Origin: Deltaproteobacteria bacterium
Lineage (GTDB): Bacteria; Desulfobacterota; Desulfobulbia; Desulfobulbales; Desulfurivibrionaceae
Length of the DNA stretch: 46,153 bases
Assembly: GCA_021811385.1 (NCBI GenBank)
Contig: JAJZPC010000013.1
Location: 1-46,153 of the forward strand
Direction of reading: 5' to 3'
In this document: positions 7,057 to 16,256 of the stretch, one piece after another
How the letters are laid out: each line of letters starts with the position of its first letter
Numbering within the stretch: the first letter of the stretch is position 1
Position numbers and translations under genes: made by a program
Notes under the pieces: generated by a model
The model's input: only the letters and a program-made list of their open reading frames with translations
What the model was told of the DNA's origin: nothing
The model's database searches: none

Positions 7057-9324
7057 ATGCCCACCGAGCGCTGGAAGATATCGGTCCGCGGCATTGTCCA
7101 GGGCGTCGGCTTCCGGCCCTTTGTCTACCGTCTGGCCAAGGAGCGATCCCTGACCGGTTTCGTGGCCAACACCTCGGACGGGGTTGCCGTCGAGGCCCAG
7201 GGGCAGGTCGCGCGGCTTGATGATTTTCTTAGCGCCCTGCGGGATGAGGCGCCTCCCCTGGCCCAGGTCGGCGAGATCGTTGCGGTTCCCATCCCTCTCG
7301 GCGATGAGGGCGAATTTGTCCTTCTCCATTCGACAGCCTGTGGTCCGGTTTCCACCCTGATCTCCCCGGATGTCGCCGTGTGCGATGCCTGTTTGGCTGA
7401 ATTCTTTTCTCCGGCCGACCGCCGCTTCCGCTATCCCTTTATCAACTGCACCAACTGCGGCCCCCGTTATACCATTGTCGAGCGCATCCCCTATGATCGT
7501 CCCCACACGACCATGCGCGGTTTTGCCATGTGCGCCACCTGCCGGCGGGAATACGATGATCCCGGAAACCGGCGATTCCATGCCCAGCCCAACTGCTGCC
7601 CGGATTGCGGCCCGCAGCTTGGTTTGGTGGCGGGGAGCGGTCGATTGGTGGCCCGGCGGGATGAGGCGCTCCGCGAGGCGATCCTGCGGTTGGCTGCAGG
7701 AGAGATCGTGGCGGTCAAGGGGATCGGTGGCTTTCATCTGGCGGTGGACGCGGCCAATGCGCAGGCGGTAAGTTGTCTGCGACAGAGGAAGGGGAGGGAG
7801 GCCAAGCCGCTGGCGGTGATGGTTGCCGATCTGTCCGCGGCCCGGAAGATCTGCCGGTTGGAGGGGATGGAAGAACAGGCGCTTACCAGTCAGGAGCGGC
7901 CCATCGTCCTGGCCGTAAAAAAAGCGGGGCATGGCTTGGCGGAAGAGGTTGCGCCTGAATGCGACCAGTTCGGCCTCATGCTGCCCTATGCGCCGCTCCA
8001 CTATCTGCTCTTGCAGGGGGTGGTGCGCACCTTGGTCATGACCAGCGGCAACCGCAGCGAAGAGCCGATCTGCATCGATAACGACGAGGCGGTGCAGCGT
8101 CTGGGTGGGATTGCCGATTGTTTCCTCATCCATGACCGGGGGATTCACCTGCCCTGCGATGATTCAGTGGTCGGACTCCAGGCAGGGATGCTGCGTCAGA
8201 TCCGGCGCAGTCGGGGCTTTGCCCCGAAGCCCATCGGACTTGCGGAAACCGGGGGGATGGTCCTTGGGGTGGGGGCGGAACTCAAGAATACCGTCTGTCT
8301 GCTCAAGGAAAACCAAGCATTTCTCAGCCAGCACATCGGGGATCTGAAAAATTTGGAGGCCTACCGGGTTTTTCAGCAAAGTATCGGTCAGCTGGGGGCT
8401 CTTTTTGAAATCAGTCCATCCCTGATCGCGCACGACCTGCATCCCCAATACCTTTCAAGCCGCTGGGCCGAGGAACAGAATGTGGTCACCCTGGGCGTGC
8501 AGCACCACCATGCCCATCTGGCCGCCTGTCTGGCCGAGAACCACCAGGAAGGCCCGGCCATCGGCATTATTCTCGACGGGACAGGGTATGGATCGGACCG
8601 GACCATCTGGGGCGGCGAGGTTCTGCTGGGAGATGCCGGCGGGTACCAGCGTTTCTCCGCCCTGGAATCCTTGCCCCTGCCGGGCGGGGATGCCGCGGTG
8701 CAGGCCCCTTGGCGGACAGCCGTGAGCTATCTTCATGCCGCCTACGGCGCCGACCTGCCCGATCTGCCCTTTATGGGCGAGCACGAGTGCGGGGTGATCC
8801 TTGACATGGTGCAAAAGGGGCTGAATTCCCCCCTGAACAGCAGCTGCGGCAGGCTTTTTGATGCGGTGGCCGCCATGTGCGGGGGCAGGCAGACCATCCA
8901 GTATGAGGCCCAGGCCGCCATCGAGCTGATGCAGGTGGCGGCCTGGGAGCTTGGCAAGGAAGTATTTCCCTGCGAAGTCTACGAGGAAGATGCTATGCTG
9001 AAAATCTCGGTGCGTTCCTTGATCCGGGCGGTGGCGCAAGCCGAGCAGTCCGGGATGGCGCAAAGCGAGATCAGTCGCAGGTTTCATGGTGGGCTGATTG
9101 CGGTTTTTACCCGGGTCGCCGAGGAGGCGCGGCGTCGGGAAAAGATCAATACCGTGGCCTTGAGCGGCGGCGTTTTTCAGAACCGATTGCTTCTGGAGGG
9201 GATGACCTCCTCTTTGGGGCGGGCTGGGTTTCAGGTGCTAGTTCACAAAGAGCTGCCCTGCAACGATGGTTGTATTTCCTTGGGGCAGGCCGTTATCGGC
9301 CGCGAGGCGTTAAAAAAAAGGTGA
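7057..9324 (+). CDS. hypF: Carbamoyltransferase HypF
   Basis: 755-residue enzyme that makes the cyanide ligand precursor: it forms carbamoyl-AMP from carbamoyl phosphate and ATP and transfers the carbamoyl group to the C-terminal Cys of HypE. The domains are in the usual order: acylphosphatase-like (1-95, with RGIVQGVGFRPFVYRLA), two CxxC zinc-finger pairs (about 108-180: CDAC, CTNC, CATC, CPDC), a YrdC-like nucleotide-binding domain (about 200-380, KGIGGFHLAVDA), and a Kae1-like carbamoyl transfer domain (about 390-750) with HHHAHLAA and LSGGVFQNRLL. The length is typical of the family and no domain is damaged. It starts 8 bp after hypB; hypC begins 4 bp after its stop. Confidence 0.97.
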   Translation: MPTERWKISVRGIVQGVGFRPFVYRLAKERSLTGFVANTSDGVAVEAQGQVARLDDFLSALRDEAPPLAQVGEIVAVPIPLGDEGEFVLLHSTACGPVSTLISPDVAVCDACLAEFFSPADRRFRYPFINCTNCGPRYTIVERIPYDRPHTTMRGFAMCATCRREYDDPGNRRFHAQPNCCPDCGPQLGLVAGSGRLVARRDEALREAILRLAAGEIVAVKGIGGFHLAVDAANAQAVSCLRQRKGREAKPLAVMVADLSAARKICRLEGMEEQALTSQERPIVLAVKKAGHGLAEEVAPECDQFGLMLPYAPLHYLLLQGVVRTLVMTSGNRSEEPICIDNDEAVQRLGGIADCFLIHDRGIHLPCDDSVVGLQAGMLRQIRRSRGFAPKPIGLAETGGMVLGVGAELKNTVCLLKENQAFLSQHIGDLKNLEAYRVFQQSIGQLGALFEISPSLIAHDLHPQYLSSRWAEEQNVVTLGVQHHHAHLAACLAENHQEGPAIGIILDGTGYGSDRTIWGGEVLLGDAGGYQRFSALESLPLPGGDAAVQAPWRTAVSYLHAAYGADLPDLPFMGEHECGVILDMVQKGLNSPLNSSCGRLFDAVAAMCGGRQTIQYEAQAAIELMQVAAWELGKEVFPCEVYEEDAMLKISVRSLIRAVAQAEQSGMAQSEISRRFHGGLIAVFTRVAEEARRREKINTVALSGGVFQNRLLLEGMTSSLGRAGFQVLVHKELPCNDGCISLGQAVIGREALKKR

Positions 9325-9328
9325 CGGT

Positions 9329-9601
9329 ATGTGTCTGGCGATTCCCGGCAGGGTGGTTGAGATCTTTCAGGAGAACGGTCTGCTCATGGGGCATGTGGAT
9401 TACAGCGGCACGGTCAACAAGGTCTGCCTCGAGTATGTGCCGGAGATCGCGGTGGGCCAGTACACCGTGGTGCATGCCGGCTTCGCCCTGTCGGTGCTGG
9501 ACGAGGAAGAGGCGCAACAGAGTTTCGCGGCCTGGCAGGAGCTGGTCCAGGCCGTGGCAGCCCAGGGCACGGATATCTTCGGGAAGCCTTTGGAAAAATG
9601 A
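9329..9601 (+). CDS. hypC: Hydrogenase maturation chaperone HypC
   Basis: 90-residue HypC/HybG-type chaperone. It carries the Fe(CN)2CO group between the HypD complex and the large subunit precursor. The family N-terminus MCLAIPGRVVEI is present with the essential Cys2. The ribosome site is contained in the 3' end of hypF (AGGTGACGG). It is the last gene before the hyp series is interrupted by a 157-bp non-coding stretch holding a palindromic repeat. Confidence 0.95.
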   Translation: MCLAIPGRVVEIFQENGLLMGHVDYSGTVNKVCLEYVPEIAVGQYTVVHAGFALSVLDEEEAQQSFAAWQELVQAVAAQGTDIFGKPLEK

Positions 9602-9608
9602 GAAAAGA

Positions 9609-9727
9609 ACAACGCAAGGGCGCAGAGGCGCAAAAAAAGGAAAGTGCCGAAGGTGTCATGCAAACAGAGACACGGGTCCAGTTGTTGTATCAATACAACC
9701 CTTTCGCGTCTCTGCGCCCTTGCGTTG
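9609..9727. repeat. Small palindromic intergenic repeat, copy 2, inside the hyp operon
   Basis: Left arm 9611-9632 (AACGCAAGGGCGCAGAGGCG and following bases) and right arm 9705-9726 are inverted copies that match at about 20 of 22 positions. A smaller inverted repeat (GTTGTAT ... ATACAAC, around 9682-9698) lies at the centre. The left arm matches the reverse complement of the right arm of the copy at 3691-3715 at about 21 of 24 positions. No reading frame is inside. The element fills the hypC-hypD gap, where hyp operons normally have little or no spacing. Confidence 0.8.
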
Positions 9728-9758
9728 AATTGTGCCTTTGCGAGGTTTTTTCATTCCC

Positions 9759-10853
9759 ATGAAATTTGTCGATGAATACCGCGACCCGGCCCTGGCCGGT
9801 CGCCTTCTTACGGAGATCCGCCACACCGTGACCCGTCCCTGGGTGGTCATGGAGATCTGCGGCGGCCATACCCATGCCATCATGAAAAACGGGTTGGATC
9901 AGTTGTTGCCCGCCCAGGTTGAGCTGGTGCATGGGCCGGGTTGTCCGGTCTGCGTGACCCCGGTGGAGACCATTGACCGGGCGGTGGCCATCGCCGCCCG
10001 GTCCGAGGTGATTTTTACCAGTTTCGGCGACATGCTCCGGGTGCCGGGAAGCAGTTCCAGCCTGTTCATGGCGAAATCCGCCGGGGCTGACGTGCGCATG
10101 GTCTATTCGCCCTTGGAGGCCGTGGCCTTGGCCCGGCAGAACCCGGAGCGGGAGGTGGTTTTTCTGGCGGTTGGTTTTGAAACAACGGCGCCGGGCAATG
10201 CAATGGCCCTGCTGCAGGCCAGGCGCGAGGGTTTGACGAATTTCAGCCTGCTGGCCAGCCACGTTCTGGTGGTGCCCGCCATCCGGGGGTTGCTCTCCTC
10301 GCCATCCAACCGGGTGCAGGGGTATCTGGCTCCGGGTCATGTCTGCACGGTCATGGGTTGGCAGGAATACGAACCGTTGGCAGAGGAATTTAAGGTACCC
10401 GTCGTGGTCACCGGCTTTGAGCCCGTGGACATCCTTGCCGGATTGCTCATGGTGCTCCGTCAGCTTGAGGCGGGGCGCCACCAAGTGGAAAACCAGTACG
10501 GCCGGTCGGTGAGCCGGGAGGGCAACCTGGCGGCGCAACGGGTCATGGACGAGGTGTTCGCGGTGAGCGACCGCGCCTGGCGGGGGATCGGGGTCTTGCC
10601 TGCCAGCGGCTTGGTGATTCGGGAACATCTCGCAGCCTATGACGCCGAACGGAAATTTGCCGTGGAGACTATCAAGGCGCGGGAATCGGAGTTGTGCAAA
10701 AGCGGCAATGTATTGCAGGGGCTGATCAAACCCGACGGCTGTCCGGCCTTTGCCCGCGAATGCACCCCGGAGCACCCCCTGGGGGCGACCATGGTTTCGG
10801 GCGAGGGCGCCTGCGCCGCCTACTATAAATATCACAGGACATCCCATGCATGA
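9759..10853 (+). CDS. hypD: Hydrogenase Fe(CN)2CO assembly factor HypD
   Basis: 364-residue [4Fe-4S] scaffold protein on which, with HypC, the Fe(CN)2CO unit is assembled. Conserved elements are Cys34 in EICGGHTHA, the Cys62/Cys65 pair in [28 protein letters not shown] and the C-terminal cluster-binding cysteines in [15 protein letters not shown] and [11 protein letters not shown]. The ATG giving [10 protein letters not shown] is chosen because homologues begin there; a GTG 27 bp upstream is open but would add an unrelated leader. The ribosome site is weak (GAGG, 13 nt upstream), probably because a repeat element has replaced the original upstream region. It overlaps hypE by 8 bp. Confidence 0.95.
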   Translation: MKFVDEYRDPALAGRLLTEIRHTVTRPWVVMEICGGHTHAIMKNGLDQLLPAQVELVHGPGCPVCVTPVETIDRAVAIAARSEVIFTSFGDMLRVPGSSSSLFMAKSAGADVRMVYSPLEAVALARQNPEREVVFLAVGFETTAPGNAMALLQARREGLTNFSLLASHVLVVPAIRGLLSSPSNRVQGYLAPGHVCTVMGWQEYEPLAEEFKVPVVVTGFEPVDILAGLLMVLRQLEAGRHQVENQYGRSVSREGNLAAQRVMDEVFAVSDRAWRGIGVLPASGLVIREHLAAYDAERKFAVETIKARESELCKSGNVLQGLIKPDGCPAFARECTPEHPLGATMVSGEGACAAYYKYHRTSHA

Positions 10854-11901
10854 TCTGAATCCGGAAGACTTCAGCTGCCCCCTGCCCATCATGGAATACG
10901 AGACCATCCAACTGGCGCACGGCAGCGGCGGGCGGCTGTCCGCCGAGCTTGTCAGCCGGTTCTTTCTGCCGCGCTTCGGCAATGAAACCCTGAACCGGCT
11001 GGAGGATCAGGCGGTGGTCGATTTCCCCCAAGGCCGCTTGGCCCTGACCACCGATTCCTTTGTGGTGGATCCTCTTTTCTTTCCCGGCGGCGATATCGGC
11101 GATCTGGCGATCAACGGGACGGTGAACGATGTCTGCATGAGCGGGGCCACGCCGCTCTACCTGGCCGCCGCCTTTATCATCGAAGAGGGTCTGCCCATGA
11201 CCACCCTGCACCGGATTTTGCTCTCCATGGAAAAGGCGGCGAAAACCGCCGGGGTGCAAATCGTGACCGGGGACACCAAGGTGGTCAACCGGGGCTGCTG
11301 CGACAAGCTCTTCATCACCACCACCGGGGTGGGTCTGGTCCCGGCAGGGGTGAACATCTCCGCGGCCAATCTCAAGCCGGGGGACAAGGTCATCCTTTCC
11401 GGCGCCATTGGTGACCACGGCATGGCGATCCTGACCTCTCGGGAAGGGCTTTCCTTTGCCTCACGGGTGCGGAGCGACACGGCTGCCTTGAATGGTCTGG
11501 TGGACCGGATGCTGCACGCCTCTCCCGCCATCCACGCCATGCGCGATCCCACCCGTGGGGGGCTGGCCACCACGCTCAACGAGTTTGCCGCATCCTCCGG
11601 GGTCGGCATCATGTTGGAGGAGGCAGCCATTCCGGTGCGGCCCGAGGTGCGGGGCGCCTGCGAGGTGCTGGGCATCGATCCGATGTACGTCGCCAACGAG
11701 GGCAAGCTGGTGGCCGTTGTTCCGGCCGAGGTTGCCGGCACGGTGGTGGACGCCATGCGGAGCCATCCCCAGGGACGGGAGGCCGCGATTATCGGCGAGG
11801 TTGTTGCAGGCAACCGGGGGTTGGTGGCCATGCGTACAGCCTTAGGGGCGCAAAGGATTGTGGATATGCCGGTGGGCGAACAGCTGCCGAGAATATGCTG
11901 A
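10846..11901 (+). CDS. hypE: Carbamoyl dehydratase HypE
   Basis: 351-residue enzyme that dehydrates the carbamoyl group received from HypF to a thiocyanate on its own C-terminal cysteine and hands the cyanide to iron on HypC-HypD. The protein ends in the diagnostic PRIC, with the reactive Cys as the last residue. The PurM-like ATP-binding fold is shown by [32 protein letters not shown] and [13 protein letters not shown]. The ATG at 10846 gives MHDLNPED and overlaps the end of hypD by 8 bp, implying translational coupling. It is the last hyp gene; a separate promoter starts the next unit. Confidence 0.96.
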   Translation: MHDLNPEDFSCPLPIMEYETIQLAHGSGGRLSAELVSRFFLPRFGNETLNRLEDQAVVDFPQGRLALTTDSFVVDPLFFPGGDIGDLAINGTVNDVCMSGATPLYLAAAFIIEEGLPMTTLHRILLSMEKAAKTAGVQIVTGDTKVVNRGCCDKLFITTTGVGLVPAGVNISAANLKPGDKVILSGAIGDHGMAILTSREGLSFASRVRSDTAALNGLVDRMLHASPAIHAMRDPTRGGLATTLNEFAASSGVGIMLEEAAIPVRPEVRGACEVLGIDPMYVANEGKLVAVVPAEVAGTVVDAMRSHPQGREAAIIGEVVAGNRGLVAMRTALGAQRIVDMPVGEQLPRIC

Positions 11902-11980
11902 TCCGGGCCAATGGAAAGCAATTCCTAGAACAACAAGGGTTTGGTGGCAGGCATAAAAAGAGAAAAATACGGATGTTTTG

Positions 11981-12009
11981 TTGACTTTTTTGAAAGTAAC
12001 CAGTTATAA
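11981..12009 (+). promoter_or_regulatory. Sigma-70-type promoter for the cytochrome/porin unit
   Basis: A -35 box TTGACT (11981-11986), a spacer of exactly 17 bp and a -10 box TTATAA (12004-12009) lie 54 bp before the cytochrome c start, in an AT-rich gap after hypE. Spacing and sequence are near consensus. Confidence 0.75.
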
Positions 12010-12062
12010 ACTTTCAGGAAACAGGATTTCTGTTATCAATTTTTGAAATGGGAGGTGAGTTG

Positions 12063-12365
12063 GTGCAGAAGCGAATCGTAACAATGCTGACAGCAATGTC
12101 GCTGATGCTTCCTACTGTCGCTTTGGCGGCCAGCGGGGACGCGCTCTTTTTACAGAGCTGTGGCGCATGTCACAAAAAGGGAGGCAAGGCGGCTATTGTG
12201 AACCCTGCCGACAAGGCCGGCACGGTGTGGGAAAAATATTTTGCCCGTGGACGTCATACGGTTGATATGGGCATGAGCGATGCAGACCTGCAGGCGGTGG
12301 TGAAGTATTTGGTGAAGCACGCAGCCGACAGTGACCAACCGGCAGCGGCGGTTATCCCCAAATAA
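12063..12365 (+). CDS. Small periplasmic monoheme cytochrome c
   Basis: 100-residue class I cytochrome c. A signal peptide (residues 1-22 or 23, cleavage near ALA-AS) is followed by the heme motif Cys33-x-x-Cys36-His37 (CGACH). Met69 or Met71 is a likely sixth ligand. The C-terminal helix contains DLQAVVKYLVKHA. The GTG start is chosen because GGAGGTGAG lies 4 nt upstream; an ATG 15 bp earlier overlaps that ribosome site. It is a soluble electron carrier of the c5/c553 size class. It follows a strong promoter and is 42 bp ahead of a porin-like gene, so the two are probably co-expressed. Its redox partner cannot be told from sequence; the periplasmic hydrogenase next door or an outer-membrane route are possibilities. 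Confidence 0.88.
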   Translation: MQKRIVTMLTAMSLMLPTVALAASGDALFLQSCGACHKKGGKAAIVNPADKAGTVWEKYFARGRHTVDMGMSDADLQAVVKYLVKHAADSDQPAAAVIPK

Positions 12366-12407
12366 TTCACTGGCGAAAAAAGATATTCACTGGGAGGAGG
12401 AGAATAA

Positions 12408-13844
12408 GTGAAAAAAATTTTATTGACCGCAGGTGCATTGCTGGCCTGGACAGGCTGCGCCGTTGCTGGAGCAGGTGGCCAGACTGTAGCCATTCCGGTA
12501 GAAGACTATAAGGCGATTCTGGAACGCTTGGATACCCTGCAGAAGCGTGTTGATCAGATGGAGAAAACCGAGAGCCCTTCCGGCAAGGCAGCTACCGCCG
12601 CAATGCCGAGCAAGCTGGCCAAGGATGTGGAAACCATCTTCGATACCCTGGACAAGGTTGAAACCAAGACCCTGAAGGATCGGATCAACCTGGGCGCGGA
12701 GCTTCGCACCAGGGTGGACAGCTTTAAGTTGAAGGATGATGCGCTGACTGGTGGGGTCGGCACTGTTGACCATAATGATAATTACTGGACTAACCGCTTT
12801 CGGTTGAACCTTGATTCCGAGATTCGGAAGAATCTGTTGTTCACCGGTCGTGTCACCGCCTACAAGAATTTTGCTAATAAAGGTTTTGAGGTTACCAATG
12901 ATGCCAATCAAGCCCATGTGCCTGGTGACAGTGGCTTGAAGCTGGACCGCGCCTATGTAGACTGGATTCCCGAGGGCATGCCCATCCCGTTGGCCCTGAC
13001 CTTTGGTCGTCATCCCTCGTCAGAAGGTCCGCCTTCCGAGTTGAAGGAAAACCGGCTCCGTCAGTCCACCTATCCCTCTCTGCTGTTTGACGGCGAAGCG
13101 GATGGTGTGGTGGCCACCGTTGGTCTGGAACGGTATCTGGGCTGGAAGAACTCCGGCATTCGTTTTGCCTGGGGTAAGGGTTATCAGGACTCTAATAATG
13201 TTGTCAGTTACTTGGATAACGGGGCAAACCCGTATGATGACATCAATGTCTATGCCATGTTCTTTGAAACGGAGATTCCAGGGGTGCGTGACAGTCTGCT
13301 GGTCTTGAGCGCTCTGGGGGCAACGGATATCAACGGTATGGGGTCAGGAGCCGGGAAGATAGGCGACATGGCTCTGTACGGTGTTCATGCCCAAGCCAAT
13401 AACGTTGTCGATTCCGGGTTCGATATCTTCCTTTCCACTGGGCTTAACAAAACTGATCCTAATGGAAATGTTTTTGGACCGGTGGGGTTACTTAACGATG
13501 ATGGGACAACCGCGCATTCAGGTTGGTCCGTGTACACCGGGTTGCGTTACAATATTCCCTACAAGCCGTGGAATAACCCCAAGGTCGGGTTTGAGTACAA
13601 CCATGGCAGTGAATACTGGTCCAGCTTTACCTGGGGTCCCTCTGAGCTGTACAACAAGCTTGCCACCCGTGGCGATGCCTATGACCTTTACTACATTCAG
13701 CCGTTCAACGACAATCTCTTTGGCCGCCTAGGTTACACCCATATCAATTACGATCATGGGTCGAGGTCTCAGGTGTTTGGTGAGCCTGGAGATTCCAGCG
13801 CTGAACTGGATAACGTTTACTTCCTGCTCGACTGCCGTTTCTAA
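12408..13844 (+). CDS. Outer-membrane beta-barrel porin-like protein (DUF3373-like)
   Basis: 478-residue exported protein. It has a signal peptide (about 1-20), a coiled-coil segment (YKAILERLDTLQKRVDQME, about 33-52) like the periplasmic trimerisation helix of some porins, then alternating beta strands rich in aromatic residues that end in DCRF. A C-terminal Phe is the usual outer-membrane insertion signal. It resembles the DUF3373 group of putative porins; substrate specificity is unknown. The start is GTG with a strong GGGAGGAGG upstream. Base composition is less GC-rich than the neighbours, with more GTT/GAT codons, as often seen for highly expressed envelope proteins. It forms a unit with the preceding cytochrome c and ends at a strong terminator. 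Confidence 0.75.
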   Translation: MKKILLTAGALLAWTGCAVAGAGGQTVAIPVEDYKAILERLDTLQKRVDQMEKTESPSGKAATAAMPSKLAKDVETIFDTLDKVETKTLKDRINLGAELRTRVDSFKLKDDALTGGVGTVDHNDNYWTNRFRLNLDSEIRKNLLFTGRVTAYKNFANKGFEVTNDANQAHVPGDSGLKLDRAYVDWIPEGMPIPLALTFGRHPSSEGPPSELKENRLRQSTYPSLLFDGEADGVVATVGLERYLGWKNSGIRFAWGKGYQDSNNVVSYLDNGANPYDDINVYAMFFETEIPGVRDSLLVLSALGATDINGMGSGAGKIGDMALYGVHAQANNVVDSGFDIFLSTGLNKTDPNGNVFGPVGLLNDDGTTAHSGWSVYTGLRYNIPYKPWNNPKVGFEYNHGSEYWSSFTWGPSELYNKLATRGDAYDLYYIQPFNDNLFGRLGYTHINYDHGSRSQVFGEPGDSSAELDNVYFLLDCRF

Positions 13845-13868
13845 GGCATAGGCACTAGGATGTTTGTT

Positions 13869-13897
13869 AAGGGTGGCCGTTTGGCCACCCTTTTTTT
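13869..13897 (+). terminator. Rho-independent terminator after the porin gene
   Basis: Perfect 10-bp stem AAGGGTGGCC (13869-13878) / GGCCACCCTT (13883-13892) with a GTTT loop, followed by a run of T. It closes the cytochrome-porin unit. Confidence 0.92.
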
Positions 13898-13967
13898 GTC
13901 CCTTTTCCCCGGCGAGACTGCTTTCTTCAGCTTTGCCGGGTGCGCGGCGAAGCTGGGGGGAACCCGG

Positions 13968-13996
13968 TTGCGCGTGACGGACGGATTGAATAGACT
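13968..13996 (+). promoter_or_regulatory. Probable promoter of the M48 protease gene
   Basis: TTGCGC (13968-13973), 17-bp spacer and TAGACT (13991-13996), about 50 bp before the ATG at 14048. It is a moderate match to the sigma-70 consensus. It argues against the longer reading frame from 14006. Confidence 0.5.
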
Positions 13997-14047
13997 GGAA
14001 AGATCGTGAGTGCCATTTTTCAAGCGCAAACTGACAGGTGTGTCCCC

Positions 14048-15364
14048 ATGGATATTCGTTTACGATTCTTTTTTCCTGTGCTGGCGGTGCTGGCGTCCCT
14101 TTTTTCCGGCTGCGCGATGAATCCCGTTACCGGCAAGTCCGAGCTGGCTTTTTACAGCTTGAGCGAACAGGAAGAAGTCTCCCTCGGCAAAAAGGCCTTT
14201 CCCGAGGCAATCCAACGGATGCAGGGGGAGTACGATGATCCGCATCTGAAGGAGTACGTCACTGCGGTTGGAATGCGCTTGGCCAAGGTCAGCCATCGGC
14301 CCAATCTTCCCTATGCCTTCAAGGTTGTGAACGACTCCAGTCCCAATGCCTTTGCCATGCCCGGCGGCAATATCGCCATCACCCGCGGGCTGCTGGTTGC
14401 CCTGGAAAACGAGGCCCAGCTTGCCGCGGTGCTGGGGCATGAGCTTGGTCATGTCACGGCCCGGCATTCGTTGCAGAACCTGCAACGCGGGATCTTGCTC
14501 AACATCGGCCTGCAGGTTTTGTCCTATGGGAGCAGTGGAACTTCTTACGGCATCCTGGCGCAGCAGGCAGGGCAGGTGGCAGGCGCGCTGCTGGACAGTT
14601 CTTACAGCCGCGAGGAGGAGCGGGAGGCGGACCGGCTGGGCATCGACTACATGGTGAAGGCCCAGTACAGCCCCAAGGGGGCGGTGGAGTTGCAGGAGTT
14701 TTTAGCCCAAAAAAGTGGAGAGGGGGAAGCCCTGTGGCTCCAAGGGCTGTTCCGGACCCATCCTTTTTCCAAGGAACGGATGCGGGATAACCAGTACTAC
14801 ATCGACAGCAACTACAACTGGGCCATGAACAATGAGGCGTATGTCTCCGGGGCCGGAGAGTTCCAGCGGGCCATGGCGCCGTTGAGGAAAGCCAAGGAGG
14901 CGTATGACGATTACGATAGGGGCAGGGAAAAAGAGCAGGCCAAGGATCTGGCTGGAGCCATTGCCCTGTATGAGCAGGCGGTTCACAAAGCCCCTCGGCA
15001 GGCTCTGCTGCAAAATGCCCTGGGAATGGCGTATCTGAGAAACGACAGCCCGGAGCAGGCAAAAAAATATTTGAGCAAGGCCGTGCAGCTGGATGGGGAT
15101 TATCACGAAAGCCATTTCGGCCTTGGCTACCTGTACCTGCAGGAGAACAATCCCGCCTCGGCCAAGGAACATCTGCAAAAAAGCATGAAGCTTATGCCCA
15201 CCTTGGGGAGCGCCTTTTTTCTTGCCGAAAGCTATGAGAAAACCGGGGAGCTTGCAAAGGCCCACACCTTATACGGTCAGGTGGCGGCGGCCGATTCACG
15301 CGGGAGCCTGGGCAGGGCAGCGGCTGCCAGATACAGAGCGCTTGGGGGGACGGGCCGCCGTTAG
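14048..15364 (+). CDS. M48-family lipoprotein metalloprotease with TPR repeats (BepA-like)
   Basis: 438-residue zinc protease. A lipoprotein signal (lipobox LFSGC, Cys about residue 22) anchors it to a membrane facing the periplasm. The peptidase M48 domain (about 60-270) has the zinc motif HELGHVTARHS and the third ligand Glu in REEEREADRLGIDYM. The C-terminal third (about 290-435) is made of TPR-like helices (AIALYEQAVHKAP, AKKYLSKAVQLDGDYHESHFGLGYLYL). This architecture matches BepA/YfgC, which helps assemble or degrade outer-membrane proteins. The start at 14048 is preferred over 14006 because it puts the lipoprotein signal at the N-terminus. It is transcribed alone and ends 5 bp from a convergent gene. 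Confidence 0.9.
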   Translation: MDIRLRFFFPVLAVLASLFSGCAMNPVTGKSELAFYSLSEQEEVSLGKKAFPEAIQRMQGEYDDPHLKEYVTAVGMRLAKVSHRPNLPYAFKVVNDSSPNAFAMPGGNIAITRGLLVALENEAQLAAVLGHELGHVTARHSLQNLQRGILLNIGLQVLSYGSSGTSYGILAQQAGQVAGALLDSSYSREEEREADRLGIDYMVKAQYSPKGAVELQEFLAQKSGEGEALWLQGLFRTHPFSKERMRDNQYYIDSNYNWAMNNEAYVSGAGEFQRAMAPLRKAKEAYDDYDRGREKEQAKDLAGAIALYEQAVHKAPRQALLQNALGMAYLRNDSPEQAKKYLSKAVQLDGDYHESHFGLGYLYLQENNPASAKEHLQKSMKLMPTLGSAFFLAESYEKTGELAKAHTLYGQVAAADSRGSLGRAAAARYRALGGTGRR

Positions 15365-15369
15365 GAAGA

Positions 15370-16098
15370 TCAGGATTTGGCCGGGGTCTCGAGGGTTTTC
15401 AGAAACGGCTCGAACAGGTAGCGGAGTTCTTCGAGGGACTGCTTGACCATATAGGGCAGGGCCTTGGCGTACATATCGAGCAGGATAATGGCATTGACGG
15501 ACGAGTCTGTTGTTGAGCCGCTCCGGACTCTTTTCGCCATGGCCAGGTTGACTTCCTGGATGGTGCGGTACAGATCAGTCAATTTTTCCAGGTTGAAATC
15601 CGCCTGTTTTCCCTCGTTGGTTACGAAATATTGGGCCAGCATATAGGTTGCGGTGGCGCGGAAGATGGTTTCTTCCTCGTTGGCCAGCGGCAGATGAAAC
15701 CGGGCCATGGGCTTGAAAAAGGCGGTGTGCGGGCAGCCGCTTGTCGCGATGACAAGCCCCATCAGGGAGCAGAGCGCCCTTTGCGCCGTGGTTTTCTGGA
15801 TGGTTATCCTTTCGGCGGTTGTCACCTGAAGGTCCACCTGGTCAAAGGAAAGAAGCTTTTCTCCCCTCCGGACAATGGGGGCAAGGTTGACCGCGGCGGG
15901 GCAGTGGGGGGAGGCCGCCTCTGTCAACGGGCAACTGGCGCACTGGGCAAAGGAGAGCGTAGTCCAGCGCGGCAAGGGCTCGGCAGCGGAGCCGGGCAGG
16001 GTCTCAAGGGTCTGGGGGGCGAGGCGGATGGTAAAAAGCTCTTCGCTGTTGTCCTGCAGGCGGAAGCGGTATTCGATGACCAGTGGCTGCGGTTCCAT
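15370..16098 (-). CDS. Conserved hypothetical protein with Cys-rich segment
   Basis: 242 residues, function not recognised. An N-terminal beta-rich part (VIEYRFRLQDNSEELFTIRL) is followed by a cysteine segment (CASCPL ... HCPAAVNLAP, about residues 53-72) with further Cys at CSLMG and SGCPHTAFFKP, a pattern that could bind a metal or cluster. The C-terminal half is helical (YMLAQYFVTNEGK ... YAKALPYMVKQSLEELRYLFEPFL). There is no signal peptide or membrane helix. It may belong to a Desulfobacterota-type DUF family (DUF6901 is my guess, not verified). A possible ribosome site (AGGAGAG) lies rather far upstream. It stands alone, convergent with the M48 protease gene and divergent from the HD-GYP gene. 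Confidence 0.7.
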   Translation of the reverse strand: MEPQPLVIEYRFRLQDNSEELFTIRLAPQTLETLPGSAAEPLPRWTTLSFAQCASCPLTEAASPHCPAAVNLAPIVRRGEKLLSFDQVDLQVTTAERITIQKTTAQRALCSLMGLVIATSGCPHTAFFKPMARFHLPLANEEETIFRATATYMLAQYFVTNEGKQADFNLEKLTDLYRTIQEVNLAMAKRVRSGSTTDSSVNAIILLDMYAKALPYMVKQSLEELRYLFEPFLKTLETPAKS

Positions 16099-16256
16099 AT
16101 TCGCGCGGTGCTCTCCTGTGTCGTTTCCCGAATCGGCGCCGGAGCCGATGCACTCCCATTAACGAAGAATGCCCTTATGGTAGGCGAAATCATTCAGAAA
16201 AGCAATGATTCGTCTCGATGGGCCGCCGTGTCCATCGGGTAACGCGGTCGGAGATT

